Made by a program: the position numbers and the translations under genes | NCBI RefSeq assembly: GCF_018143015.1 | Contig: NC_054746.1 | Location: 28,485,129 to 28,549,128 of the forward strand | Direction of reading: 5' to 3' | DNA: 64,000 nt | Source of the DNA: Lytechinus variegatus | Taxonomy: Eukaryota > Echinodermata > Echinoidea > Temnopleuroida > Toxopneustidae | The notes under the pieces: model-generated | Told to the model about the DNA's origin: nothing | The model's database searches: none | What the model saw: only the letters and a program-made list of their open reading frames with translations | Part shown: positions 1-13,300 of the stretch, piece after piece | Layout of the letters: the number at the start of each line of letters is the position of its first letter | Numbering within the stretch: the first letter of the stretch is position 1

Positions 1-3000
1 TATATATTTGAAAAAAATCTCCAAACGGGTTGAATACTAGTGCCCTTACGGTACTTAAGTTGTAACTAACAAGAAATCTTCCTCCTCCGTTTTCTTTTTC
101 CTCTTCTCTCCATCCTCATTATCCCTCTCTTGTTATCTCTCCCTTATTATTCTTAATCATTTTCCTTCCTCTTCTCCTCCCCCTTCTCTCATTCTTTCTT
201 TCAGCCAATTCCTACTCATCATCATACTTTCACCCCCCCCCCTCAAATAAATAGCATAAAACCACATCGGTACAGAAACAGCAGGACAATACTATTATTA
301 TGTTGTTTTAGTTACATATTTATCCAAGAACTATGACAAAATACAAGAATTTATCATACAAAGTCCACCAATTACTCACAAAACCAAGAAATAGCCAGTG
401 ATTAGGCTACATTTAAGTTCTTTCAATCTATTGATTTGAATCTAAGTATTTAAATATGGTAACCATACCAGTACACATGTTTTTCTTTACATATGTATAA
501 ATAAGTGTCAGTTTATTTTTATATATTGTGAAAATAGAGTGTGCATATTTGCAAAAAAATTACATTTCTCATTATGAACGATTAGTAGTATTCCACTATA
601 ATCCAAGCACAAAGTACATACCAGTAAATAACATCCTATTTATCACTTCCGACTCGTACATGAATATGAACCAAGTTCAACATTCTATGTGCATAAATTA
701 TCTGCTGGTATTCAGTACCAGCATGCACAATATGAGGGTGATGATCGAGGGATATGATTGGTCTGTTCGGACGTCAAAATGCATAATGCTTCAATATCTA
801 AACACAATCATCATCCCTTCCATCCCATTGAAACATAAAATTCAGAAGTACAACAGAGGGGGCAGTGAGCCTCATTTACAAGCATCACAATTTCAACCTC
901 TCATTGGTGTATCATGTGTTTACATAAATGGGCTATACATAAATTTATTATTAGAGGATATGTATATATCATACAAAGTATACTGCTACTTAATTAACAA
1001 GCTTTCAATATCTACTTGCTTATGATCTTGTACCAGAAAAATTGGTATTTACTGCTTTAGCATGTGTGACTTTTCAAAACTAATAGTTTGTTAAAAAAAA
1101 ATTTATTGTATCATGCTAATACCTTGGTCACGTTTGTTCTACGGCGGCAGTACGGCGAGTCGAAAAAAAAAGGTTTATTTTTTGTTCCAGCTACATAAAG
1201 GTGGTTTGAACAGAAATGAATAAAACAACTGTTTTCGACTCGCCGCCGAGGTATAACCAACCTACCCTCATTTTTTTCATATTGCATACATCAACCAAAA
1301 ATAGCAAGAAATCTCAAATAAATTATCTTTTCATATTTCATAATAAATAAAATAAAAATATGTTTGACAGACTATTTCTATAATGTAACTCACAAGTTCA
1401 TTTTCTATACTGTATCTCCAAAGTTTAATGAGCCTTTTTCCAAATGAAATAAAAGATAGTGATATTTACACAAGGGATAACACAAAAAGAAAATAAAGCA
1501 GTGCTAAAAGGTTTTGCATAACAAAGTACAAAATGAAAACAACACACACTGAAAATACTTGCACAGCTCCAACAAAATGCAAACAAAAACCAAATTCTAT
1601 TTTCTTGCATCGAACAAATGTCATTTAAACAAACAATAAATAAGGTAATACAATGAACACAATACCACAAGGTCTCGAGAACAAAAAGTACTGTGAAAAT
1701 CTGTGATTGCCGTTTCATCTACATGTATGAAGGTGAAATCAACATTCAAATCATCACCTGAGGAGGGAGTTATCAATAACTTGTGTAGGTATTTCTCCTC
1801 TTCTTCACAAAACCTGTACATACATTTACACTAGTACTTTGCACATAAATAAATAAATAAATTTGAAACTGAACTAAGTTTAAATTTGGATTTCAAAATA
1901 TGTACTTTTTTGAAACATTTAGACTATGAAACAAAACAGCTGGACAGGATGGTCAAGTACAATAATTGGGATGGAGGCTGCCACGTGAATATGTATGTTA
2001 TAAGATTACTGAAATAAAAAATGGATACATTGATGAGAATAAGCAGTACTCTGTGTAGATTCATTAGTGGAATAGATTGGTAGTTGAGTGGCATCATTAG
2101 GTATAACAGCATCAGGGCAAGCACAGAAATCATCCCTAAACCTCATAAACATCTTGACAGAGTAATGTCCCCTTCTGACTTTTGAAGGTGGTTTCTTTGG
2201 TCATTCATTATATTAAATATTTAATTTGTTTCTTTTCTTACCTCATCTTTTTGCACCCCTCCCTCCAATTAGTGGTGCACACAGCAATTCCCCCCCCCCC
2301 CTTTGATACACCACTAGAATCATGAAAGACATCTAAAAAACATGAAATGAAAGAATTTCTGAATAAAATGAATTAATTTAATGCACATTCCCATCGAATA
2401 ATGTCAGCCAAAAATAACTTAGAACTTTAGGACTTGATCAAATAAAAATCATAAATAAATCAGCAACTTACAAGTACAAAAGATATTGAAGAAAAACGGA
2501 TCCGGAATGGTATGGAAAGATCATTCTGGTTTTCATTATAAATAATTTACCAACATGACATTTTGTGCATAAGATATAAATAAACAGTTTTATACAGGTA
2601 AATTGATCGTGAATACAAAATACACCAATAGACACCATAAACACTAAAAACAATGAGTATAAAGTATGTCATCGTAAATACAGTACGTAATAGTAGATTT
2701 GACTTTATATCAGAGTACAGAATAATCATCTAATAGGGCATGTAATATTGAGTTCTTCCTACACATACATGTACTCTCAAAGAACAGATGTAATATAGTT
2801 AACTTAACATGTGTGTTAATGATACCCACGATATCAATACTCCAACATTGACTTCATGCCATACTTTATATAAACACAGCTTTAACTTGAAGGTTTACTC
2901 CCTAAATATAAGCCAGATACTAAACACAATCGCTTGTGACTTACATGTAATTACCTAGATAACTCAGAGTTTGGATCCTCTCTAAGGGACCTGGTAATGA

Positions 3001-4325
3001 AGATAACAGTCATAACCAAGCTCAGTGAGAATATTTTGCCTATTTGTATCAACTCTCATGTCAAGATCATTGATTTCTAATTTTTGTACATTTCACAACA
3101 CATATGTTTTGTTTTTTCTTCCATGAAAAAGTAGTTTATTTGTCCTTAAAGAAAATAGGATATAATGCCCCCATTAGAGCCTATTCATTGTAGATGAATT
3201 AGTAGAAAGGTGTATATTTCGATGATGATTTAAATTCCAGTGACAAAGTACACAAATGAACATAAGCAAATGGTGGTATATTACTGGGCAACACAACACT
3301 TGACATTTACTTGAAGACTAGTACGACTAGTACACTAGATTGAAAAATGGTCCATTTTCACGAAACCACTGGTAACTGTACACCAATGAATAATTATAAA
3401 CACCTTATTATTAAAAGCAGTAGAAAAGAAGTAAATAACCATAGCTAGAACTGAATGCATACTGTACACAGATCGAGGGAATCTGCTCTAATACAGTTAA
3501 TGCTCAATAAAACCATTTTTCTCTACATATTTATTTCATTTGATTAAAAAAACACATAAATCAGTATTCTATTTCTAAACACATGGACAGAATTTTTTTT
3601 CTCTTACTCTTGACAATTTAAAAGTTGAAAAGATCAAAGCAGTGCAACCTCAACTATGCACATAACATTTGCAATGTGATAATAGATCTGTTGACATACA
3701 TGTAAGTAGTTACATTTGTACATGTAGTTGTCAAACTGGCAGTCATCTACTGTGCTTTTGGATAGAAGTTAGAAGCGTAAATATTGAATTCATCCAATAC
3801 AACAAAAACAGATTTAATAACATAAGAACATCAATTCCTTCAACAATCCACATTACATGATGGTTGTTTTAGGTTAAATACATGAATACCTGAATGTATT
3901 ATGTTCAAAACAAATTAACAAAATGATAGTTAATAGTACTCAAATCAAAAGGTGTTTTGTTACCTGTACTGCATCAAGAAATAATAAAATCAATTTGCAG
4001 TAAGGTACATTTGGTAGTACTATAAAACTTTAAGAGCAACCTCCTGGGTAAATTTCTGATCTCAAATTTCTGTACCCATTGGGACTGCTCTTAATACGTC
4101 AAGATTGGTTTTATGGGTGTGCATTCCCAGCAACGTACATGGTATTGCAAAAGCAACACCTTTGTCACTACACAAGAAATATTGGACTATTTTCACTTTT
4201 CAAATACCTCTTTGCCATCTTGACCCCAGGATACTCCAGGATGGCAAAGACAATGATATCATATTAGTACACAGTACAGAAAGGGGCACTTGAAGCCCTC
4301 TACTCTGCTACTCCGCATTCTGCTA
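1..4325. other. Non-coding stretch downstream of the LRP11-like gene
   Basis: No exon with convincing coding character is visible here. The part nearest 4325 should be 3' UTR of the minus-strand LRP11-like gene; a possible AATAAA on that strand lies at 3530-3535, about 0.8 kb past the stop codon. The stretch holds a pyrimidine-rich tract (about 80-235), poly-C runs near 232-241 and 2290, a hairpin MITE near 1.1-1.3 kb, and otherwise AT-rich unique-looking sequence with frequent TACATGTA motifs. The longest open frame (528-1025, plus) has no recognisable domain and AT-driven composition. Confidence 0.6.
1130..1262. mobile_element. Short hairpin MITE, family shared with 33.8 kb
   Basis: The ends are inverted copies: CTACGGCGGCAGTACGGCG on the left and CGACTCGCCGCCGAGG on the right, with GCGAGTCGAAAA next to the left end and its complement near the right. 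The core shares GGTGGTTTGAA and a following ACAACTGTTTT block with the reverse complement of the element at 33775-33904, so the two are copies of one family in opposite orientation. No clear target duplication is visible and no coding capacity remains. Confidence 0.65.
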
Positions 4326-7300
4326 TCAAAGGTACATTCCATTGATAAGGTAGTCCGCATCGTGTGCACTGGTCTTGAGACGTCCGTAACGCAGCCTTTG
4401 ATTCATGTAGCGCAGACGACATCCAACCATCATGAGAAGACAGACGGTGATGACCAGGCCGATGACCAGGGGTAAGATAGCGCTACTGGCTGGGGGCATC
4501 CCGCTTCCTCCATGGGACTCTGGAACCATCTGAGTAGGATGATGGGGTGAAAATCATATGGAAATAAGATTAAGAGGTAATTATTCATGTTCTCTTTCCT
4601 ACTGCTTTCACCTATATGTACGTATCACTACAAGAGTGGCAATCAAATGCAACTCAGAATATTGAATGCATGGCCAAAATGCAAGCATTTAATTGTGTGT
4701 AAATCAAATTGAAATTGCATCTTTGTTTATTTTGTTTAATTGCAATGAGCCCAAGATCACAAATAGTCAAGTGTGACTAAAATTGATTGAATGTGCAGTC
4801 TATAATACAGCACTACAACATGTCAAATCATGCATAGAGGACAGCTTTGAAGTTACATGTAACTCTTCTTACCCTTTGTGGACCCCCCCCCCCCACCCCA
4901 AGCACAGAGTATCCATGTCCATGACTCATCAAAAAGTAAAGTTAGCATCTTCCATTTTATAATACATGAATCAATTATGATAATTTAGAAAGTTTAAATG
5001 TGACCCAAAGGAGTGCTATGCATCAATATACTCACCAACTAACTACCCTACCATGATGTTTTAAATAAAATGATTTGATATGATTTCAGGAGGAATGAAC
5101 AAATTCTCATTGGACAAAATTATATCTAAATTCCAGAGTTGCTAAAAATTATCTGTCCTTCACAAACACTGGATTGGACAAGAGCAACAAAAAATTGTGT
5201 AACATACCTCAGGTACATTGGGACTGTCCTGTTGTGTTAGCACATTAGTTTCATTCGCCTTCCCATCATCCTGAGCTTTCCCATCAGTCACTGCTTCATT
5301 GGGCGGAGCCACCACTGTCACAACTTCTACAGATTGTGGTGCATTCTCATCAATAGGAACCGGGGCTGTGTGAAGAAAATAATCAACACATTATTAGAAT
5401 TGATTAAAACTATAAATGTAACATGTATGCTATGCAGAAAAGCCTAAGGCCCATATTCTGAAGTCAGGTTTAACTTAAACTCAGGTTTAAAGTTGTGGTT
5501 TAAGTACATGTACATGTATGGATAGCCAATTGCTACATAAATCACTAACAGTAGAGATACCATATTTCAGCTCATTTTGGCTCTCAAATCATTCATAATT
5601 GTCTAGGAAGTATAAATAGATGATTGTCTTCATCATCATTGAATTAGGAAAGAGCATAGTAAACATAAGAAACATACAACTTAATAAAAATTTTGACCCT
5701 TTTGGCTTCCCATAAGTTTAGCAGAGTTACTGTAGACCATGGTCTAAGTTAAACCTGACTTCAGAATACAGGCCTAAGGCATTAACTTACTGTTCTTTTA
5801 AAATTCAGGGAGAAAAATCACATTTTATTGCATTTGAATAGAAGTTTTGTAAGAAGCAGACATAAATTTTCCTAGAGCTCGGCTACCAACTGACAAATAG
5901 TTTTATCAAAAATTATTTTTTTTACCGTACAATGTAGTTCAGAATAAAGTTCAATGAGGCTTACATGTACATGTAGTATGAAAATCCATTTAGCATGAAC
6001 TACAAGTCAGTTTCAAAGCTACTAAATGTAAAATGTTGAGCTTAAAAATAAATGTGCTCACTGACATGTAGATGCACACTCTATCTCTACATGTATAAAC
6101 TCTATGAAACTACACAATGTCTTTCATGATACATCATTTCCCAAAGCAAATTGTTAATTCATAGCTCTGGCTTAGCCTGTAATTCATCAGCTACATTTTC
6201 TCTCCAAAAACAATATCAAAATAAAAAGTCAAAACATTCCCTGCAAAACAAAAGAGAAGAAACTGAAAGAAATAAATCAAAGAGAAATGAAACTATAGAC
6301 ATTTTTTAAACAATAATTACTACATGTAGTTAATGTAAGAAAGAAACTAGTGGGAAAAGGCAAAATAAGAAGTGAAGGTGCCAACTAAAGTGTATGAATA
6401 ATCATAATATGGTAAAATAAAACAAACATAGCATAAAAAGGGATACGTGAAGCTACACTGAACATAAAAATTACACAAAAAACAAATAAAGCAAAAAATA
6501 TGTACAGTGTGGTTAATTACACCCTCACACAACTGAACCACTGTCTGATCTCTGATACTAATCAGTGTCTGGAGACTATAGTACAAATACTCAGGAGTGC
6601 TAATGAATGAAAGAAAAGCAAACATAATAATCATAATGCAACTAATGAAAAATCTCGGTTAATTTAAGGATGTGGTGAGTAAACAATGAAAGATCCATTA
6701 CCTTGGGTTACAACAGCTAGATGGATAGAGGAAAGGGTTGTGGTGGTGGAAGTGGGGTTAGATTTAGGGGGTGCCAGAGCATTGTCATCAGCAGCTATAC
6801 CATTAAGCTTGTGCCCTTTGAGACGGTTTCTACTCTTTGAGGAGGACATCTCATACTGGCGATCCCTGTCGATGTTCTTCAACGAAAGATCATTCTCGGG
6901 AATGACACTGCTGGAGTAGTCGTAAGGCCAGGTATTCCACAGGCCTACCAAGGGACAAGTGGAATTGGTCGATGACCACAATAGAAGAGTGACAGTGGTG
7001 TGACAAAAGACAAAGAAAAGATGGGTATACCGTGATTATTATTCGTGCAAGTGACAAAGGATGTGCGTGATATTCATACATCGGCAATTACTGGGAAATT
7101 ACAGAAAGTTATAAGACATTCATTGTATTATTGGAACATGACATTAAATATAATAATAATCATGAACATACACGTAACCATCACTTATAAAGATCCTGCA
7201 ATTGAAAGTACATATATTCACATACAATTCTGAACACTGATCAATTGTCTCTCCACTGGGTTCCATGACATTTGCTCTGGCGACTATTGCTCCAATGGAA

Positions 7301-10300
7301 AATATGCATGTTAAGCCATACATAAAATCTCACCTCCAAACTAAAACCCTATAATTTTACAATTATTCTGAACTAAAAACTCTTATTACAATCTTAAAGG
7401 TCCTATGACACCAATTCCATCTTATTCGAGATACATAGCCTATCTATTATTACGTAGTTTTACTTGAATAATACGAATTTGCCATCGGTTCCTGTGTATG
7501 ACGAACCGGTGTTGAGTTATTCCATTGAAATGAACTTCAACGGGAATGCCCACTAAAATTTTTGAAAGAGTCGATCCATCGACCTGTCAATCATTGTGAC
7601 GTCATCAAAGGAAGGCTTTCCCCGCTGTGCAGCCGGACCCCTAGTTATTGTACATGTTCCTCGTGTAGTTGCTGTTTCGACCGAGCTCATTCTTAACGGA
7701 TTGTTTTAGATTTTTATGAGGTTTTTATCATGGCTGCAGCATCGTCATCAGCTGAGTCTGATTCTTCAGACTTTGAAGATTCAGGTTCTGAATATTATTC
7801 CAGCAATTCAATTCATTTATTTTGAATCCACACGTGCAACCACAATAGGCACTTCATGCTCCAAAAGTCAGCAACACTCAGCAGCTTCCTTCCCTGATGT
7901 GATAATTGTCACGTGATATGCAAAACCAAATCGGGCTGAATTTGTGTGGGCGGGGCGAATTTGGCTCAATTTTCAATATAAAACTGCCTTTGAACCTGAT
8001 GTGGGATGTTTTTCAAGTAAAATTTTGATGGAATCGTAATTAGTAACCACTAAGCTAAAGAATAGGACCTTTAACTCTCACCCTAGTTCATGTATGCCCT
8101 CTTGAGATATCAAGACTGGAGCAAATGTCACAGGAGCAAATGATGTTTCACCCTCAACTGAAATCGTATTACATGCAAATTTTTAGTTATAAAAGTAACA
8201 TAAGTTGTCATTGTACATGTCTATGAGACAACATACAAAAAAAGACGTGTTGTCTTACTACATGTAAAATATTAGAAAATACATGTAGAACTTGACATGT
8301 ATTGTACCTCTGAGTCCTGGCATCCTACATGTGTGTACAAACTTCCTTTATTTGTCTTTGTCAACAGAGCTTAGGTTAGAAAAAGTAGTGTGAAGTTCTA
8401 CAACTACTTCACAATCTGCTAGAAAGTATTCTAGTACTACATTTACATACATGCATATTTAAAGGTGAATTGAATGCATGAATAACAGAAAGCAAGCACC
8501 AACACATCATACAGAAATAACTTATTTTTTACATATACAAACAAATATGGGTAATCGGGTATGACCACTCTTGGTTTATATCAATTCATTTTCAATGAGA
8601 ATACTGCTAAGCAATAACCATGGAGTCCACTTGCCCCGGGACCCCGACACGTCTTCGAATACAGTACGTGTTCGGGCTGCCGCAGTAAGGAGGCCACCAA
8701 CTTGCACAAAGACTTGATATGAAAAGAAAGCATCTACATGTACATACTACATGTATGTAGCTAAAATATGTTGAAAACTACATGTGCATGTAGAGCAATT
8801 CCTGTTTTTATCTTAAAAGTGGCCACCCTAAGAATTAAGAATATTGTAATAATACACAGAAACTTAATTGCTCCTTCTGTGTATTGTAGCAACAGCAGCT
8901 ACTTACAATGTAGTACATTAACAGGAGCATGATTACATTGAGGGACTGAGTCACTAAGATGATCATGCAAGTAAGAATCACCATTAATGAGCAATCTGAA
9001 CCACTTTCAAGTAATGACAAATAGCCATACAATAACTGATACCTACAGAAATCAATGCAATACCTACAATGTATATGTACTTTGTCCCAAAATACATATG
9101 GTTCTGAAATTTAGTGTCTGTAATGTAGAATTCTAAATGGTATTCTGCTTGTAAATATTCTAATATCATTACGACCCTGAAATTTGAATATGCGATTTAA
9201 ATATACCAGTGTGCAAATCTGAGAAAAGTTTGTTGTAAAAAATAGCAGAAAAATATTGGTGAAGGTTTGAGGAAAATCCATTAAAGATTAAAAAAGTTAT
9301 CAGAGTTTTAAGTTTTGGATTTTTGACGTCATAGACGAGCAGTTACCCCATGTTATGTAATAAAAAATGCATGAAATTCAATGTTTTAATTGTTCGTGAT
9401 AACTTATTTTTATTCACTTTTTTAGGAACAGGTGTGAAACTATTGGTCTACATGTATATACATATACAAAAGGTTCATTAAAAACCCTTTCGAATTTTCT
9501 GAGGAAATGACATTCCATTGTTTACCATACGATATGTAGGATAGCTGCTCGCATATGACATCACAAATCAAATTATTTGATTAGTCATTAGAATTATTAT
9601 AATTCTAATGACTTTCTAAATATTCTTTGATTGATTTTTCTCAAACTTTTGCCAATATATTTTTTTCTGCTATATTTACACAGAACTTTTTGTCAGGGTG
9701 AACTTCCCCTTTAACATTTTATAAGATCTCACATTTCGGGTTCGGTGACTGAATGATAATTGATTGGTGGATCATACATGTATACACTCACGAAAAATGT
9801 GGCATCATAATTCATCAATTGAACCCAACCTAGTCAGTTTTTGGAATCATTGAGTTTGGATGGAAATTAAGCTGGAATTTTAAGCCCAGATATTGCTCTT
9901 AGCAGTCATTGGAGTGGTATAACATTATGGCTTAAATTAATGAATACCCCACCTTGGAGTAATGATGAATCCCTTAAAATAAATATAAATTTCAATAATT
10001 TTTCTTTAACTTTTGGTCTATTTTCTTTTTAAAGCTGGACATCACACCCCTGGATAATTTAGCCAGCATATATTGACTTAAATACGTATGTTTATATGAT
10101 TTACATACAGTAATCCTAATTTTTAATCATTTTCTTGATATAAACACAATTGTTGATATCAAGAAACAGGATAAGTAATAAACTGGCTTACCATACATAC
10201 ATCAGCATACGTTGGCTAAATTGTCCATGGTGGGACAGGAAAAATAAGAAGATACACATTTAAACGATTCACAGAACAATCATATACTAACTTTATTATT

Positions 10301-13300
10301 TTGAGCACATGGGATAGATACAAAAATGCCTGCTGAGATAAAGTAAAGTAAGACTGGTTACAGTGACAAGGGGAGGTGCATAATGCATGCAGAATTGCGG
10401 ATGGTACTGGTGACAACGATCACTGACGAGTAACACGAATGCACAAAATGCACTATCCATACATACATGTAGTATTGCAAGCAAGGAGTACTCACTGTTG
10501 TACCGAGGCCTTGTCTGCACATCATCAACCGGTCTCTGGTTTTTTCTATGATCTGAAGTCATGTCTGATACTTTGTGGTATCTGTTGTTGCTGTACACAT
10601 CTGTGTTTGTTCCATACCGGCTTCGGTCATCATATTGGGTCTCAGGTACTCTGTGGGGGTTGTTCTTTGACTGGTAGTTAGAAGCAACCTGTGAGTGTCT
10701 ACCACCATACGAGTCCTGCCTACTCCTGTCAAACTGCCATTTGCTATTCTGTGTTTGCTGGGACCTGTAACGATCTTGGGTTTGTCCATAAGGCTGATAG
10801 TAATAGCTGTAGTAGTCACTATTGTAGCCATATCCTGCTCCCAGATGTGGTTCAGAATTTGAGATGCCTTGCCTTACAGGTGGCTGGGTTGGTGGACGAG
10901 GTTTGAGAGGATTGTTTGAGAATCCTCGGTTTTTGTTACCATCTCGAAGAGGAGGTCTATCCTGTCTGTCAGCGTCTCCATCTCCATGGGCATCATTTCT
11001 GGTTGATTGGACATCAGCTGGATGCTTCATACCCACATCATGATCACTAATTATCTTCCTATCAATCGGATCATAGTCCAGCCCTCTCTGCTCAGAGGCA
11101 TCCCTGTCTTCGACATCTGACAGATGCTTGTCATCTAAATATCTGCCACCTTTTCCCTCATCATCTCTCTGCTGATCTGTTTCATCACCTTTGCCACTGA
11201 CGTCATATTTTGTGTTACTTTCATCCTCATCCAGTCTGTATTCTCCTGTACTCTTGTCATACAAGAACTTTGCAGCATCCTCTTTGTAATCCGGCAACTT
11301 TGCCCGCTGAGGACCTTGATAGTTCTCATCGTCGTCTCTCAAATCCCCTGTCTGGTATTCTTCTCTCTCAAGATTTCTTTGGTGTGTATCCACAGGGCTC
11401 TTTTGTTGGTTTTCTGGCCTGGGTTTAAGATTTTCTTTTTCATCCACCCTTTCTCTTTCTACCTCTTCATCTTGTTCTTCATCAAGGATGCCCCCAAACC
11501 TAGTCTTTCCTCCATCTGGCTGGATTTCAAAGCATGTGGTACCATGGCACTCCAGCTCGGGAAACTGGTCTTGATTCTCATCCTCATCAGGTTCTTGGTT
11601 ATCTAATACTTCTGGCAATCTTCCCCTGCTTTCATCCTGCACTCTGAGCTTCATGTCAGAAAGTTCCTTCTCTCGATTATTCTGGTTTGGATCTTGCATG
11701 CTACTCGTACTCTTGTCAACATTCTCTAATGGTGATTGGTCATTCAGCTGGTCAGCCAAAGTCTGATCAGCTTCTCCTTTGATAGATGGCCCAGGCTCAG
11801 CATCAGCAAAATATTTATTGGGTATGTTAGGTGGATTAGTAGGAGGGATAAGATGAGACTGGGGTAGTTTCTGGTCTGTGAGGTTATGAATGAAAAAATG
11901 AGTTAATGAAAAATTGCATGTGACAACATGTTTAGTGTGTAATAATACAATGTAAATGCTGCTGCATGAAAAGGGGAAAAATATAAGTCTTTGTGTTAGT
12001 CCTACTACATGAAATTCATTAACCAGTTCATTTGTCACCTAATAATTTGATTTAGGATGGAGGCAGACATAGTTAAAAAAAAAAGTTAATTGTATGAGTT
12101 GCATGATCAAAATACATTACACATGTCTACATTTTCTGTTGTCCCAAACTGTTAAACATAACATACATGTATTGTAAAACTGCTGCAAATTTTTACCTTC
12201 TGTAAACGTGTCTTGATCAGCATTGGTCTTTTCTGCTGGAGGTGGTTCTTGTGGATTACAGCCATATTCATCAGTACCATCATCACAATCCAGCACAGAA
12301 TTACAGATGTACAGTTCATTAATACACTGACCAGAATCACACTCAAAATAACCTTCTGGGCAGTTTGAAACTGGTTCTGTTAAATTGCATAAATAAATTG
12401 ACACGTACATGTATGTTAATTACAAGGTAATCTTGCAAAACCCATCATGATTCACATTGCAGGCAATAAACTTCGTCACCTGCAGAACACCTGTTTATAT
12501 TTTAATTTATTTATTTTTGCTGTAACTCCTGCCAAGTGCTATAATGGGTTCCCAGTGAATCAGGATTTATGATGTGATACTATAATTAAAATGGACACAT
12601 TTGTGTCTGGAGTTACATGTACTCGATCCCAATGAAAATGGAGTGTAAGAAACACTGCATGGGATATTGAAGAGCAGTGATTGAGTGTTCTTCACTCAAA
12701 TTGCAAATTATTTTTGACATCATCCAAAGGAAAGTACAAGAAAAAAAATCAATTTGGGAAGAGTTTTTAAAATTCTTATTCAATAATTCAACACAGCAAA
12801 ATGACTTAGATTTTGCTTGATGGAAATTGAGAAAAAAATAGCGATATGAAATCTAACTTATACTAAAAAGGTAAGTGAAATATTAAACAAATACATTTAT
12901 CAATCTACATTTACACCTATAAATAAAGTAACATTTATAGATATAGGCCTACTGGCCTAGTACTGATAAATAACAGCATTGAAATAAGGCCTTTATTAAT
13001 TGGGGCGATTGTGTTGAGAGATCTATCATAAAATAGAAAAATAAATTAAGAACAGGACCATTATTAACAACATGTAAAATAAGTTAAAATAAACAGAATA
13101 TTTAGAGAAAGGAATGTTAAAATAAGTGCATAAAACTAAAGGGGGGAATATTGGAAAATACAAAGTCATGAAATTACCCTTACCAATTGGTGGAAACTGT
13201 TTAGGTGGTGGTGTTGGCTTTGTTGTTGTTTCTATTTGTTGAACAGGTATTGCTGTTGTAATTGGATCTGGTGCATATCCTTGGAATCCTCCCAATGCTT

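Noticed and set aside
528-1025. 165-codon open frame on the plus strand
   Set aside because: AT-driven composition, no recognisable motif, no splice context, and it lies in the probable 3' flank of the LRP11-like gene.
10296-12038. 580-codon continuous minus-strand frame as a single-exon gene
   Set aside because: The real exon is 10496-11875. It has a good acceptor and donor, and its phases link MANEC/LDLa exons upstream with the membrane exon downstream. Sequence outside these borders looks intronic.
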